A stretch of 64,000 bases of DNA from Streptomyces globisporus (GTDB lineage Bacteria > Actinomycetota > Actinomycetes > Streptomycetales > Streptomycetaceae): assembly GCA_014649555.1 (NCBI GenBank), contig BMTG01000008.1:186001-250000 (forward strand). Direction: 5' to 3'. Under the pieces are notes generated by a model. It did no database searches and was not told the origin of the DNA. It saw nothing but the letters and a program-made list of their open reading frames with translations. A program made the position numbers and the translations under genes. Shown piece by piece: positions 16,009 to 24,402 of this stretch (its first letter is position 1; every line of letters starts with the position of its first letter).

Positions 16009-16803
16009 GTGCGCATCGGCGAATTGAGTCGCAGGTCCGGAGTTCCGGTGCCGACGATCAAGTACTACCTACGTGAAGGGCTGCTGGCCGCAGGGGAGTT
16101 GACCAGCCCTAACCAGGCGCACTACGGCCCCGGGCACGAGCGCAGGCTGCGGCTGATCAGGGTGCTGGTGGAAGTCGGCGGCCTCCCGCTCGCCGCCATC
16201 GGCGAGGTCCTGCGGGCCATGGATGATCCCGGGCAGCCGGTGCACGAGGTGCTCGGGGCCGCGGCGGACCGCGTCACGCCTACCGGCGGGGAGGAGGCCG
16301 GGCCGGACCTGGAGGATGCGCGCGAGGAGGTGGCCGAGCTGGTGCGGCGGCGCGGCTGGGAGGCGGATGAGCGGGGCCCCGCCGCCGAATCGCTGGCGGG
16401 GGTGCTGTGCGCGCTGCGCAGGGCCGGGCACGGCGGGTACGCCGAACTGCTGGACGTCTACGCGGACGCCGCCGAGCCGGTGGCCCGGGCCGATCTCGAC
16501 TACGTGCAGCGGCGGGTGGCGCGCGAGGACCTGGTCGAGAGTGTCGTGGTGGGAACCGTTCTCGGCGAGGCGATGTTCGGCGCGCTGCGGAGGCTGGCGC
16601 ACATCGACGTGTCGTTCCGGCGCTTCGAGTCGCCGGAGCAGCTGTCGGGGCCCGTGGAGCCGGTCGGGTCGGCAGGCTCGGGGGACTCCGGTGGCGGGGA
16701 GGCCGCCGGGGAAGCGGGCGGTGCCCGGGATGCGGAAGGCTCCGGCGTCACAGAGGGGGCCGGGGGCTCGGACGGCGGGGGGCCGGGCGCGGCGGGCGTC
16801 TGA
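16009..16803 (+). CDS. MerR family transcriptional regulator
   Basis: A 264-residue regulator. The N-terminus is a MerR winged helix: MRIGELSRRSGVPVPTIKYY followed by LREGLLAAGE, then a coiled helix region. The central ~110 residues form an alpha-helical effector-type domain (AELLDVYADAAEPVARADLDYVQRRVAREDLV) also seen in Streptomyces MerR proteins of the TetR-C-like kind. The last ~45 residues are low-complexity Gly/Ala/Glu. No cysteine metal-binding motif and no B12-binding domain is visible, so it is not a LitR-type light sensor. Start is the GTG at 16009. It probably controls the divergent membrane-protein pair and itself. The 289 nt downstream (16804-17092) show no gene. Confidence 0.85.
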   Translation: MRIGELSRRSGVPVPTIKYYLREGLLAAGELTSPNQAHYGPGHERRLRLIRVLVEVGGLPLAAIGEVLRAMDDPGQPVHEVLGAAADRVTPTGGEEAGPDLEDAREEVAELVRRRGWEADERGPAAESLAGVLCALRRAGHGGYAELLDVYADAAEPVARADLDYVQRRVAREDLVESVVVGTVLGEAMFGALRRLAHIDVSFRRFESPEQLSGPVEPVGSAGSGDSGGGEAAGEAGGARDAEGSGVTEGAGGSDGGGPGAAGV

Positions 16804-17092
16804 CGCTGGGGCCGCCCGCTTGGTGGGGCGAGCCTCGGCCCGGCGAACACAGTCCGCCGCACATCGTGATGCGTGGCGGACGGGGTCTGCTCGCCGGGCA
16901 GCCGTGTGGGCTCGCGGTCAGGCGGCCGCGGAGCCGCCGGGGCGACCCGGCGGCCAAGAGGCTCGGTAGCCGGGACTACGGGCCTGCGGTCGGGCCGCCC
17001 CGTGCCCCGGGGGCCGAGCGGCATCCCGCCGGCGATCCCGGCGGCCCGGACGCCCCTACGTGTGGCGGCTCGGGCGGCCCCGGGCGCAGCCG

Positions 17093-17944
17093 CTACGCGG
17101 CAGCCGTGCCGCTCTCCTGCTCGCGTTCCACCTGCTCGTTCCACTCGCGCTTCACCGCGCGCCACGCGTCGTCGTTCTGGCCGAGACGCCAGTAGCCCGA
17201 GATCGACAGCTGCGGCAGCGGGATCTGACGCTCCACGCGCAGGTGGCGGCGGATCTCCTTCACGAAGCCCGCCTCCCCGTGCACGAACGCCTGGACCTCG
17301 CCCTCGGGGAAGTCCAGCCCCTTCACGGCGGCGGTCAGCAGCTCGCCGACCGGTCGGTCCCCGCGGTGCAGCCAGGTCACGGCCACCCCGTCGGGCGTCA
17401 CGATCTTCTGCTCCTCCGAGGCGTCCGGCACCTCGACGAAGGCGTGCACCAGCGCGCCCACGGGCATCTGCTCCAGCGCCGCCGCGATCGCCGGCAGCGC
17501 GCTCTCGTCGCCGACCAGCAGATGCCAGTCCGCCGCGGCGTCGGGGCCGTAGCCGCCACCGGGGCCGAGGAAGGTCACCTGCTCGCCCACCTGCGCCCGC
17601 CGGGCCCACGGTCCCGCCAGGCCCTCGTCGCCGTGCACGACGAAGTCCACGGCCATCTCCCGGGTGGCCGGGTCCCACGAACGCACCGTGTACGTACGGG
17701 TGGTGGGCCACAGCTCGCGCGGGTAGGACTCCCGGATGGCCGCCATGTCGAACGGGTGCGCGTAGTCCGCGCCCTCGGGCGCGAAGCACAGCTTGATGTA
17801 GTGGTCGGTGAAGCCGGAGAGGGAGAAGTCCGCGAGCCCCTCGCCGCCGAGGACCACCCGCACCATGTGCGGGGTGATCTGCTCGGTGCGCACGACCTGC
17901 GCCCCCTGGGCCTTGGGTCCCTGCCGGGCCGGCCGCTCTGCCAC
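17093..17944 (-). CDS. siderophore-interacting protein / ferric-siderophore reductase (ViuB type)
   Basis: A 283-residue flavoprotein of the SIP/ViuB family that reduces imported ferric siderophores to release iron in the cytoplasm. The FAD-binding barrel has TRTYTVRSWD (RxYT type motif, around residues 82-91), and the C-terminal NAD(P)H domain shows LVGDESALPAIAAALEQMP and the terminal SGYWRLGQNDDAWRAVKREWN that is diagnostic of the family. The GTG at 17944 is preceded by AGGGAG. An iron-box palindrome lies 22 nt upstream of the start codon, so the gene should be repressed in iron-replete cells by a DmdR/IdeR-type regulator. No siderophore transporter is adjacent. Confidence 0.92.
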   Translation of the reverse strand: MAERPARQGPKAQGAQVVRTEQITPHMVRVVLGGEGLADFSLSGFTDHYIKLCFAPEGADYAHPFDMAAIRESYPRELWPTTRTYTVRSWDPATREMAVDFVVHGDEGLAGPWARRAQVGEQVTFLGPGGGYGPDAAADWHLLVGDESALPAIAAALEQMPVGALVHAFVEVPDASEEQKIVTPDGVAVTWLHRGDRPVGELLTAAVKGLDFPEGEVQAFVHGEAGFVKEIRRHLRVERQIPLPQLSISGYWRLGQNDDAWRAVKREWNEQVEREQESGTAAA

Positions 17945-17965
17945 GAGGTACTCCCTGGTTCGAAG

Positions 17966-17983
17966 ACTTAGGTATGCCTAAGT
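17966..17983. promoter_or_regulatory. DmdR/IdeR-type iron box
   Basis: ACTTAGGTATGCCTAAGT is an 18-nt perfect dyad (ACTTAGG / CCTAAGT, 4-nt centre) holding the TTAGG half-sites of the actinobacterial iron-regulator consensus. It sits directly upstream of the siderophore-interacting protein gene. Confidence 0.8.
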
Positions 17984-18014
17984 TAACACCTCGGCCGAGT
18001 CCCCGGTCGACCCC

Positions 18015-18938
18015 TCAGTGCTGAAGGACGGTCAGCAGGCGCTGGATCGCCCCGCTCAGCCCCCACTGCTCCGCCAGTGCCTCCAGGGCGGCCGGGTCGC
18101 GCGGCTCGCGCGGCAGCGCCGGGTCGAAATCGGGCAGGGGCACGTCCCCGGCCACCCGGACCACCTTCGGCGCGACGGCGACGTAGGCGCGCGACTCGTC
18201 CAGCCGTTTGCGCTGCGACGGGGTCAGCTTCGCCTTCGGGTCGTCCACCGCCGCCATGATCCCGCCGAGATCGCCGTACGCGTCCAGCAGCTTCGCCGCC
18301 GTCTTCTCGCCGATGCCCGGGACGCCCGGGAGGCCGTCGCTCGGGTCGCCGCGCAGCAGCGCCAGATCCACGTACCCCGCGCCGTCCACGCCGTACTTCT
18401 CACGCAGCCACGCCTCGTCGGTCAGCTGGAGCGTGCCGACGCCCTTGAGCGGGTACAGCACGCGCACCTGGCGGGCGTCGTCGACCAGCTGATACAGATC
18501 GCGGTCGCCGGTGACGATGTCGACCGGGCCCTTCGCCCGCGCCGTGAGCGTCCCGATGACGTCGTCCGCCTCGTACGGCGTGACGCCGACCCGGGCGATC
18601 CCGAGCGCCGCCAGTACGTCCTCGATGATCGGGACCTGCGGGGAGAGCGTGTCGGGGATCTCCTCCTCGTCCGTCTGCCCGGCGGGCGTCTCCTCGGCGA
18701 CCCGGTGCGCCTTGTACGTCGGGATCAGGTCGACCCGCCACTGCGGCCGCCAGTCGTTGTCCCAGCAGGCGACCAGCTCGTCCGGCCGGTGGTCGTGCAC
18801 CAGGCGGCCGATGAAGTCGAGGAGACCGCGCACCGCGTTCACGGGCGTCCCGTCCGGCGCGCGCACCGAATCGGGCACCCCGAAGTAGGCGCGGAAGTAC
18901 AGGGAAGCGGTGTCGAGGAGCATCAGGCGTCGCGTCAC
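18015..18938 (-). CDS. 5'-3' exonuclease (PolA N-terminal-domain-like, stand-alone)
   Basis: A 307-residue flap/5'-3' exonuclease equivalent to the N-terminal nuclease domain of DNA polymerase I, without a polymerase domain. The acidic metal-binding residues appear in MLLDTASLYFRAYFG, VACWDNDWRPQWR, YEADDVIGTL and the VTGDRDLYQL motif. The H3TH DNA-binding element is RGDPSDGLPGVPGIGEKTAAKLL. The reading frame can extend to 18995, but I chose the GTG at 18938: a CATCAT hexamer lies exactly 7 nt upstream and no Shine-Dalgarno is present, fitting a leaderless start. Such proteins act in Okazaki-primer removal or repair. Confidence 0.88.
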   Translation of the reverse strand: MTRRLMLLDTASLYFRAYFGVPDSVRAPDGTPVNAVRGLLDFIGRLVHDHRPDELVACWDNDWRPQWRVDLIPTYKAHRVAEETPAGQTDEEEIPDTLSPQVPIIEDVLAALGIARVGVTPYEADDVIGTLTARAKGPVDIVTGDRDLYQLVDDARQVRVLYPLKGVGTLQLTDEAWLREKYGVDGAGYVDLALLRGDPSDGLPGVPGIGEKTAAKLLDAYGDLGGIMAAVDDPKAKLTPSQRKRLDESRAYVAVAPKVVRVAGDVPLPDFDPALPREPRDPAALEALAEQWGLSGAIQRLLTVLQH

Positions 18939-19002
18939 AGACCCGATGATGCCCCACGACACCGACAGTCGCTCAAAGTAACCGCTTACCCGCACTCCGT
19001 CG

Positions 19003-19017
19003 CAGGTCAGTGACCTG
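19003..19017. promoter_or_regulatory. 15-bp palindrome upstream of the betaine transporter
   Basis: CAGGTCAGTGACCTG is perfectly self-complementary around its central G and is followed by a partial repeat GGTCACGG. It lies between the exonuclease gene and proV, about 165 nt before the proV start. A regulator binding site is the simplest reading; the protein is unknown. Confidence 0.4.
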
Positions 19018-19128
19018 GGTCACGGTCGCGTTTGGGTTGTGTAAGTGCGGGCAGGCGCGCCACCGGAGCGGACCACGTCGCATTTTCAACTAGTGCATGT
19101 GCCACGCGGACAGAGCCCGCATCGCTCC

Positions 19129-19161
19129 ACGGTCTGCCGGAGGGGGTGGCAGACCGTTTTT
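19129..19161 (+). terminator. attenuator-like intrinsic terminator in the proV leader
   Basis: ACGGTCTGCC (19129-19138) pairs perfectly with GGCAGACCGT (19148-19157), loop 9 nt, followed by a run giving five consecutive T residues. It points in the direction of proV and ends 22 nt before the GTG start, just ahead of the GAGG ribosome site. There is no complete gene upstream on this strand that it could serve. Confidence 0.75.
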
Positions 19162-19183
19162 CGGTTCAACGCGTGAGGTGTAT

Positions 19184-20344
19184 GTGTCCAGGCTGCAGGC
19201 CGAGCACTTGTACAAAGTGTTCGGCAGACGACCCGATGAAGCCGTGCGGAAGCTGGAGAGCGGTACCGGCCGCGACGAGCTGCGCGCCGAAGGAACGACC
19301 GCAGCGGTGATCGACGCCTCGTTCACCGTCGAACCGGGTCAGATCTTCGTCGTCATGGGGTTGTCCGGCTCGGGCAAGTCCACCCTGCTGCGGATGCTCA
19401 ACGGTCTTCTCGACCCCACCGCGGGCCGGGTGCTCTTCGACGGTCAGGACCTGACCGCTCTGAGCCCCCGCGAGCTGCGGAGCGTCCGCTCCACCAAGAT
19501 CAGCATGGTGTTCCAGCACTTCGCGCTCTTCCCCCACCGGAGCGTCCTGGAGAACGCCGCGTACGGCCTGGAGGTCCAGGGCGTCCCGCGCGAGGAGCGT
19601 GAGGTGCGCGCCGCCGAGGCACTGCGGCTGACCGGCCTCGAAGGCTGGGAGAAGTCCTGGCCCGACGAGCTCTCCGGCGGTATGCAGCAGCGCGTGGGCC
19701 TCGCCCGCGCCCTGGCCACCGACGCCGACCTGCTCCTCATGGACGAGTCCTTCAGCGCGCTCGACCCGCTGATCCGCCGTGACATGCAGGACCAGCTCCT
19801 GGAGCTCCAGAAGCGCCTGAAGAAGACCATCGTCTTCATCACGCACGACCTCAACGAGGCCATGCGCCTCGGCGACCGGATCGCCGTCATGCGCGACGGG
19901 AAGATCGTCCAGCTCGGCAGCGCCGAGGACATCCTCGTCACCCCGGCCAACGACTACGTCGCCTCGTTCACCCAGGACGTCGACCGCTCCCGGGTGCTCA
20001 CCGCCGGCGCGATCATGGCCGAGCCGCACACCGTGATGGGCGGCAAGGCCGCGGACGGCACGGAGCTGCGCACCCCGCAGGACGTGCTCGCCGCCGCCCC
20101 CGCCACGGTCGTCGAGGACACCCCGATCATCGACCTGTTCACGCCGTGCTCGCAGAGCCCGGACCCGGTCGCCGTCACCGACGCCAAGGGCAAGCTCGTC
20201 GGCGTCGTGCCCAGCTCCCGGCTGCTCGCCGTCCTCGGCGAGCCGATGACCCCGGCCGAGGCCCCCCGCGACACCGAGCCCACGGCCGACGTGAAACAGG
20301 CCGACGAGAAGAACGCCGACGTGAAGAAGGTGGCCGGTGTTTAG
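19184..20344 (+). CDS. proV: glycine betaine/proline ABC transporter ATP-binding protein
   Basis: A 386-residue ATPase of the OpuAA/ProV class that powers import of compatible solutes. It shows the family N-terminal extension (LYKVFGRRPDEAVRKL), Walker A GLSGSGKST, Q-loop FQHFALFPHRSV, ABC signature LSGGMQQRVGLARAL, Walker B LLLMDESFSALD and the switch His in FITHDLNEAMRLGD. The C-terminal ~100 residues are CBS-like (DTPIIDLFTPCSQSPDPVAVTDAKG), the ionic-strength sensing region in OpuA systems, followed by a lysine/aspartate-rich tail. I chose the GTG at 19184 because GAGG lies at proper spacing; the permease gene overlaps its last 8 nt. Confidence 0.9.
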   Translation: MSRLQAEHLYKVFGRRPDEAVRKLESGTGRDELRAEGTTAAVIDASFTVEPGQIFVVMGLSGSGKSTLLRMLNGLLDPTAGRVLFDGQDLTALSPRELRSVRSTKISMVFQHFALFPHRSVLENAAYGLEVQGVPREEREVRAAEALRLTGLEGWEKSWPDELSGGMQQRVGLARALATDADLLLMDESFSALDPLIRRDMQDQLLELQKRLKKTIVFITHDLNEAMRLGDRIAVMRDGKIVQLGSAEDILVTPANDYVASFTQDVDRSRVLTAGAIMAEPHTVMGGKAADGTELRTPQDVLAAAPATVVEDTPIIDLFTPCSQSPDPVAVTDAKGKLVGVVPSSRLLAVLGEPMTPAEAPRDTEPTADVKQADEKNADVKKVAGV

Positions 20345-22958
20345 GCTCCCCCTCGGCGAATGGGTCGACTCCGCGGTCGACTGGCTGCAGACCCACCTCG
20401 TCTGGCTCTTCGACGCCATCAGCTCGATCGTCAGCGGCATGTTCGACGGCATAGCCGCCGTCCTGTCCGCCCCCGCACCCCTGCTGTTCGCGGGCATCGT
20501 CGCCGTCATCGCCTGGTGGCTGCGCGGCCTGCCCGCCGCCCTGCTCACCTTCGTCGGGTTCGCCCTCATCGACTCCGTCGAACTGTGGGACGAGGCGATG
20601 GACACCCTCACCCTGGTGCTCGTCGCGACCCTCGTCACCCTGGTCATCGCCGTACCGCTGGGCATCTGGGCCTCCCGGTCCAAGACGGTCAGCGCGGTGG
20701 TCCGCCCGGTCCTGGACTTCATGCAGACCATGCCCGCCATGGTCTACCTGATCCCCGGCGTCATCTTCTTCGGCGTCGGCGTGGTCCCCGGCATCATCGC
20801 CACGATCATCTTCGCCCTGCCCCCGGGCGTCCGGATGACCGAGCTCGGTATCCGGCAGGTCGACGGCGAGCTCGTCGAGGCGGCCGAGGCCTTCGGCACC
20901 ACCTCGCGCAACACCCTGCTTCGCGTCCAGCTGCCCCTCGCCCTGCCCACGATCATGGCCGGAATCAACCAGGTCATCATGCTCGGCCTCTCCATGGTCG
21001 TCATCGCGGGCATGGTCGGCGGCGGCGGCCTCGGCGGCTCCGTCTACCGTGCCATCGGCAACGTCGACGTCGGCCTCGGCTTCGAGGCGGGCATCTCCAT
21101 CGTCATCCTCGCCATGTACCTGGACCGGATGACCGGCGCGCTCGGCACCGTGGTCTCCCCGCTGGGCCGCCGCGCGGTCGTCAAGGCCCGTGCGATGGCC
21201 GAGGGCTGGAAGATCTGGACCTACCGCCCGCAGCCCGTGGTCGCGGTCGCCGCGATCGTCGCCCTCGCCCTCGTGGCGGGCGGCATGAGCGTCTTCGGCG
21301 GCTCCAAGAACGACACCGCGGGCAAGACCGCGCAGGTCGGCGACGGCAAGAAGATCAGCATCGGCTACATCCCGTGGGACGAGGGCATCGCCTCCACCTT
21401 CCTCTGGAAGGAGATGCTGGAGCAGCGCGGCTTCGAGGTCGACGTCAAGCAGTACGAGGCCGGAGCGCTGTACACCGGCATGGCCAACGGGCAGATCGAC
21501 TTCCAGACCGACTCCTGGCTGCCGGTCACCCACGCCAGCTACTGGAAGAAGTACCAGGACCGCCTGGAGGACATGGGCTCCTGGTACGCCCCCACCTCGC
21601 TGGAGCTGGCCGTCCCGGCGTACATGAAGGACGTCAGGACGATGGAGGACCTGAAGGGCCGGGCCTCCGAGTTCAAGGGCCGCATCGTCGGCATCGAGCC
21701 GAGCGCCGGTGAGATGGGCCTGCTCAAGGACAAGCTGCTGCCGGGCTACGGCCTGGACAAGGAGTACAAGCTCATCGACGGCTCCACGCCGTCCATGCTG
21801 GCCGAGCTGAAGCGCGCGTACGCCAAGAAGGAACCGATCGTCGTTCCGCTCTGGTCGCCGCACTGGGCCTACAACGACTTCGACCTCACCAAGCTCAAGG
21901 ACCCCAAGGGTCTGTGGGGCAAGGGCGACGGCATCCACACCCTGGCGCGCAAGGGCTTCTCGCAGGAGAACCCCGAGGTCGCCAAGTGGCTGAAGAGCTT
22001 CAAGATGACCGAGAAGCAGCTCACCAGCCTGGAGGCCGAGATCCAGAAGGCCGGCTCGGGCAAGGAGCAGGAAGCCGTCCGCACCTGGCTGAAGGACAAC
22101 TCCGGCGTCGTCGACACGTGGGCCCCCGCCCCGAAGGCCGCCCAGGGCGTGAGCGGTGACGACGAGCGCAAGCGCCCGGTCGAGGTCGCCTGGTTCCCCT
22201 GGGAGGAGGACATCGCCGCCACGTACCTGTGGAAGGCGGTCCTGGAGGAGCGCGGCTACAAGATCAACCTCAAGCAGTTCGAGGTCGGCCCCATGTACGC
22301 GGCGATGTCGCGCGGCCAGATCGACGTGCAGTTCGACGGCTGGCTGCCGTACACGCAGAAGAACTACTGGAACAAGTACGGCGACCAGCTGACGGACATC
22401 GGCTCCTGGTACGGGCCCACCTCCATCGAGGTGGCCGTCCCCGACTACGTCAAGGACGTCAAGACCCTCGACGACCTGAAGGGCAAGGGCTCCGACTTCA
22501 AGGGCCGGATCGTCGGCATCGAGCCCGGCACCGCCACCATGGAGAACCTCAAGAAGAACGTCCTGCCGAATTACGGCCTGGACGGGGAGTACGAGGTCCT
22601 CGACTCCTCCACGCCCGGCATGCTGGCCGAGCTGAAGCGCGCGTACGCCAAGAAGGAGCCCATCGCGGTCCTGCTGTGGACCCCGCACTGGGCGTACAAC
22701 GAGTACGGCATGACCAAGTTGGAGGACCCGAAGAAGGCGTTCGGTGAGGGCGACCGGCTGCACACCATCGCCTCCAAGGAGTTCCCGGAGCAGTACCCGC
22801 AGCTGACGAAGTGGTTCAAGGACTTCAAGCTCACCGAGAAGCAGCTCGGCGGCTTGGAGAACGAGATCCAGAAGCGCGGCGCGGGCCGTGAGGAGGAAGC
22901 CGTGAAGGCCTGGATGGACGACAACCCGGGCATCGCGGACACCATGGCGCCGCAGTAG
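20337..22958 (+). CDS. glycine betaine ABC permease fused to two tandem OpuAC substrate-binding domains
   Basis: An 873-residue fusion. Residues 1-~300 are a ProW/OpuAB permease with about six or seven membrane helices and the coupling motif EAAEAFGTTSRNTLLRVQLPLALP. Residues ~338-600 and ~612-873 are two complete OpuAC-type extracytoplasmic binding domains, each with the Trp-rich pattern expected for quaternary-ammonium binding (first: YIPWDEG, DSWLPVTH, SPHWAYND; second: WFPWEED, DGWLPYTQ, TPHWAYNE). DNA encoding MLAELKRAYAKKEPI is nearly identical in both halves, showing duplication. Starts at a GTG overlapping proV by 8 nt. A strong UUCG-loop terminator follows. Permease-SBD fusions are known in OpuA; the doubled SBD is notable. 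Confidence 0.92.
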   Translation: MFRLPLGEWVDSAVDWLQTHLVWLFDAISSIVSGMFDGIAAVLSAPAPLLFAGIVAVIAWWLRGLPAALLTFVGFALIDSVELWDEAMDTLTLVLVATLVTLVIAVPLGIWASRSKTVSAVVRPVLDFMQTMPAMVYLIPGVIFFGVGVVPGIIATIIFALPPGVRMTELGIRQVDGELVEAAEAFGTTSRNTLLRVQLPLALPTIMAGINQVIMLGLSMVVIAGMVGGGGLGGSVYRAIGNVDVGLGFEAGISIVILAMYLDRMTGALGTVVSPLGRRAVVKARAMAEGWKIWTYRPQPVVAVAAIVALALVAGGMSVFGGSKNDTAGKTAQVGDGKKISIGYIPWDEGIASTFLWKEMLEQRGFEVDVKQYEAGALYTGMANGQIDFQTDSWLPVTHASYWKKYQDRLEDMGSWYAPTSLELAVPAYMKDVRTMEDLKGRASEFKGRIVGIEPSAGEMGLLKDKLLPGYGLDKEYKLIDGSTPSMLAELKRAYAKKEPIVVPLWSPHWAYNDFDLTKLKDPKGLWGKGDGIHTLARKGFSQENPEVAKWLKSFKMTEKQLTSLEAEIQKAGSGKEQEAVRTWLKDNSGVVDTWAPAPKAAQGVSGDDERKRPVEVAWFPWEEDIAATYLWKAVLEERGYKINLKQFEVGPMYAAMSRGQIDVQFDGWLPYTQKNYWNKYGDQLTDIGSWYGPTSIEVAVPDYVKDVKTLDDLKGKGSDFKGRIVGIEPGTATMENLKKNVLPNYGLDGEYEVLDSSTPGMLAELKRAYAKKEPIAVLLWTPHWAYNEYGMTKLEDPKKAFGEGDRLHTIASKEFPEQYPQLTKWFKDFKLTEKQLGGLENEIQKRGAGREEEAVKAWMDDNPGIADTMAPQ

Positions 22959-22984
22959 GGCCCACGGGCACAGAACCACCGGCA

Positions 22985-23026
22985 GGAAAGGGGTGGCCCC
23001 GCCTTCGGGCGGGGCCACCCCTTTCC
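22985..23026 (+). terminator. strong terminator hairpin with UUCG loop
   Basis: A perfect 19-bp stem (22985-23003 with 23008-23026) is capped by TTCG and lies 27 nt past the betaine permease stop codon. Confidence 0.92.
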
Positions 23027-23122
23027 GGCTTTCCGGAGGTCGTTTTCCGGACGTCGTGCGCAACCATGTGCGTAAGGTGCTGGCAACCGCGAGGATGGGC
23101 GGGTGCGGGAGGGAGCTCGGAC

Positions 23123-23668
23123 ATGGACGACAAGGACACACCGCGCGTGGGCGCCGCGGTCCGGCGTCGACGCCGAACCCTCGGCCTCACGCTGGCCGCG
23201 GTCGCCGAGCGCAGCGGGCTCTCCGTGCCCTTCCTCAGCCAGATCGAGAACGAACGGGCCCGCCCCAGCGCCCGCTCCCTCGACCGGGTCGCCGAAGCGC
23301 TGGAGACCACCACCAAGAAGCTCCACGCCGCCGCCGACTCCGCCCGCGCCGTGGACGTCGTCCGGGGCGAGGAGGGCGAGGGCGTACGCCGCCTGGTGCG
23401 CGGCCGCCACCAGCTCAGCGCCCTGGAGTTCTCCGGCGAACCGGACCTCGGCCGCGAGTTCCAGCACCGCAACGACGAGCTGATGTACGTCGTCGCGGGC
23501 GCCGTCGACGTCGAGGCGGAGGGCCAGGTGCACCGGCTGGAGAGCGGCGACACCCTGTTCCTCTCCGGCGGGGTCCGCCACCGCTGGCGCGCCACCGTGC
23601 CCGCCACCAAGCTCCTGGTCGTCGCGGTGGCCGAGCACATCGACGCCACCTTCGACTCGCGCCGCTGA
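23123..23668 (+). CDS. XRE-family regulator with C-terminal cupin domain
   Basis: A 181-residue regulator. Residues ~10-65 form a Cro/C1-type helix-turn-helix (GLTLAAVAERSGLSVPFLSQ then IENERARPSARSLDRVAEAL). The C-terminal ~75 residues are a cupin_2 barrel (HRNDELMYVVAGAVDVEAEG, then SGDTLFLSGGVRHRWRA) expected to bind a small ligand or metal. HTH-cupin proteins commonly control amino acid, polyamine or transport genes next to them. The ATG at 23123 has GGAGGGAG in front. The following B12-fold gene starts only 17 nt later, so they are probably co-transcribed; the betaine operon upstream is sealed off by its terminator. Confidence 0.88.
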   Translation: MDDKDTPRVGAAVRRRRRTLGLTLAAVAERSGLSVPFLSQIENERARPSARSLDRVAEALETTTKKLHAAADSARAVDVVRGEEGEGVRRLVRGRHQLSALEFSGEPDLGREFQHRNDELMYVVAGAVDVEAEGQVHRLESGDTLFLSGGVRHRWRATVPATKLLVVAVAEHIDATFDSRR

Positions 23669-23685
23669 GCGTCCTGGAGGCTGGA

Positions 23686-24402
23686 GTGCCCGTGCGCGTC
23701 GTCTCGCTGGTCCCCTCGCTCACCGAGGCCGTCGCCGTGAGCGCCCCCGGGCTGCTCGTCGGCGTCACCGACTGGTGCACCCACCCCGCGGACCTCGCCG
23801 CCGCCCGGATCGGCGGCACGAAGAACCCGGACGTGGCCGCGATCACCGCCCTCGCCCCCGACCTCGTGATCGCCAACGAGGAGGAGAACCGGGCCCCCGA
23901 CCTCGACGCGCTCCGGGCCGCCGGGCTCGACGTCCTGGTCACCGAGGTCCGCACCCTGGACCAGGCCCTCGCCGAACTCCGCCGCGTCCTCGTCGACGGC
24001 TGCGGGCTCGCCCGGCCCCGCTGGCTGGACGAGGCGGAGGCCGCCTGGGCCGCCCTGCCCGCGCCCGCCGCAAGCCCGCGCCCCGCCGTCGTACCGATCT
24101 GGCGCAGGCCCTGGATGGTGCTCGGCCACGACACCTTCGCCGGGGACCTCCTCGCCCGCCTCGGCGTCCGCAACGTGTACGCCGACCACCCCGAGCGCTA
24201 CCCCCGCATCCCGGTCGACGAGCTGAACGCCTCCGGGGCCGAGCTGGTCGTCCTGCCCGACGAGCCCTACCGCTTCACCGCCGACGACGGGCCCGAGGCC
24301 TTCCCCGCCCTGCCCGCCGCACTCGTCGACGGGCGGCTGCTCACCTGGTACGGGCCGTCGCTGGCCGAGGCGGCACGGGCGCTGCCGTCAGCGCTCCGCT
24401 GA
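23686..24402 (+). CDS. BtuF-like helical-backbone metal receptor, no export signal
   Basis: A 238-residue protein with the fold of periplasmic cobalamin/siderophore-binding proteins: VVSLVPSLTEAV at the start, GVTDWCTHPADL, IGGTKNPDVAAITALAPDLVIAN and a final WYGPSLAEAARALP. It has no signal peptide or lipobox: the binding-protein fold starts within a few residues of the GTG (GGAGG 5 nt upstream). It is therefore expected in the cytoplasm, unlike true ABC binding proteins, and no permease or ATPase lies beside it. Such stand-alone members occur widely in actinomycetes; ligand unknown. Its last 62 nt overlap the 3' end of the convergent TDT transporter gene. Confidence 0.8.
   Translation: MPVRVVSLVPSLTEAVAVSAPGLLVGVTDWCTHPADLAAARIGGTKNPDVAAITALAPDLVIANEEENRAPDLDALRAAGLDVLVTEVRTLDQALAELRRVLVDGCGLARPRWLDEAEAAWAALPAPAASPRPAVVPIWRRPWMVLGHDTFAGDLLARLGVRNVYADHPERYPRIPVDELNASGAELVVLPDEPYRFTADDGPEAFPALPAALVDGRLLTWYGPSLAEAARALPSALR

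Noticed and set aside
16009-16803. LitR-like, B12-based light sensor
   Set aside because: The C-terminal domain has no cobalamin-binding motif; only the MerR-type N-terminus is shared.
19000-19160. ydaO (c-di-AMP) or other known riboswitch in the proV leader
   Set aside because: I could not find the conserved ydaO core; the leader is only ~160 nt and the only clear structure is the terminator hairpin.
20175-23141. 988-codon open frame on the minus strand opposite the betaine transporter genes
   Set aside because: It is the antisense shadow caused by GC-rich codon bias; the plus strand carries clear ProV, permease and OpuAC motifs and stop/start overlaps.
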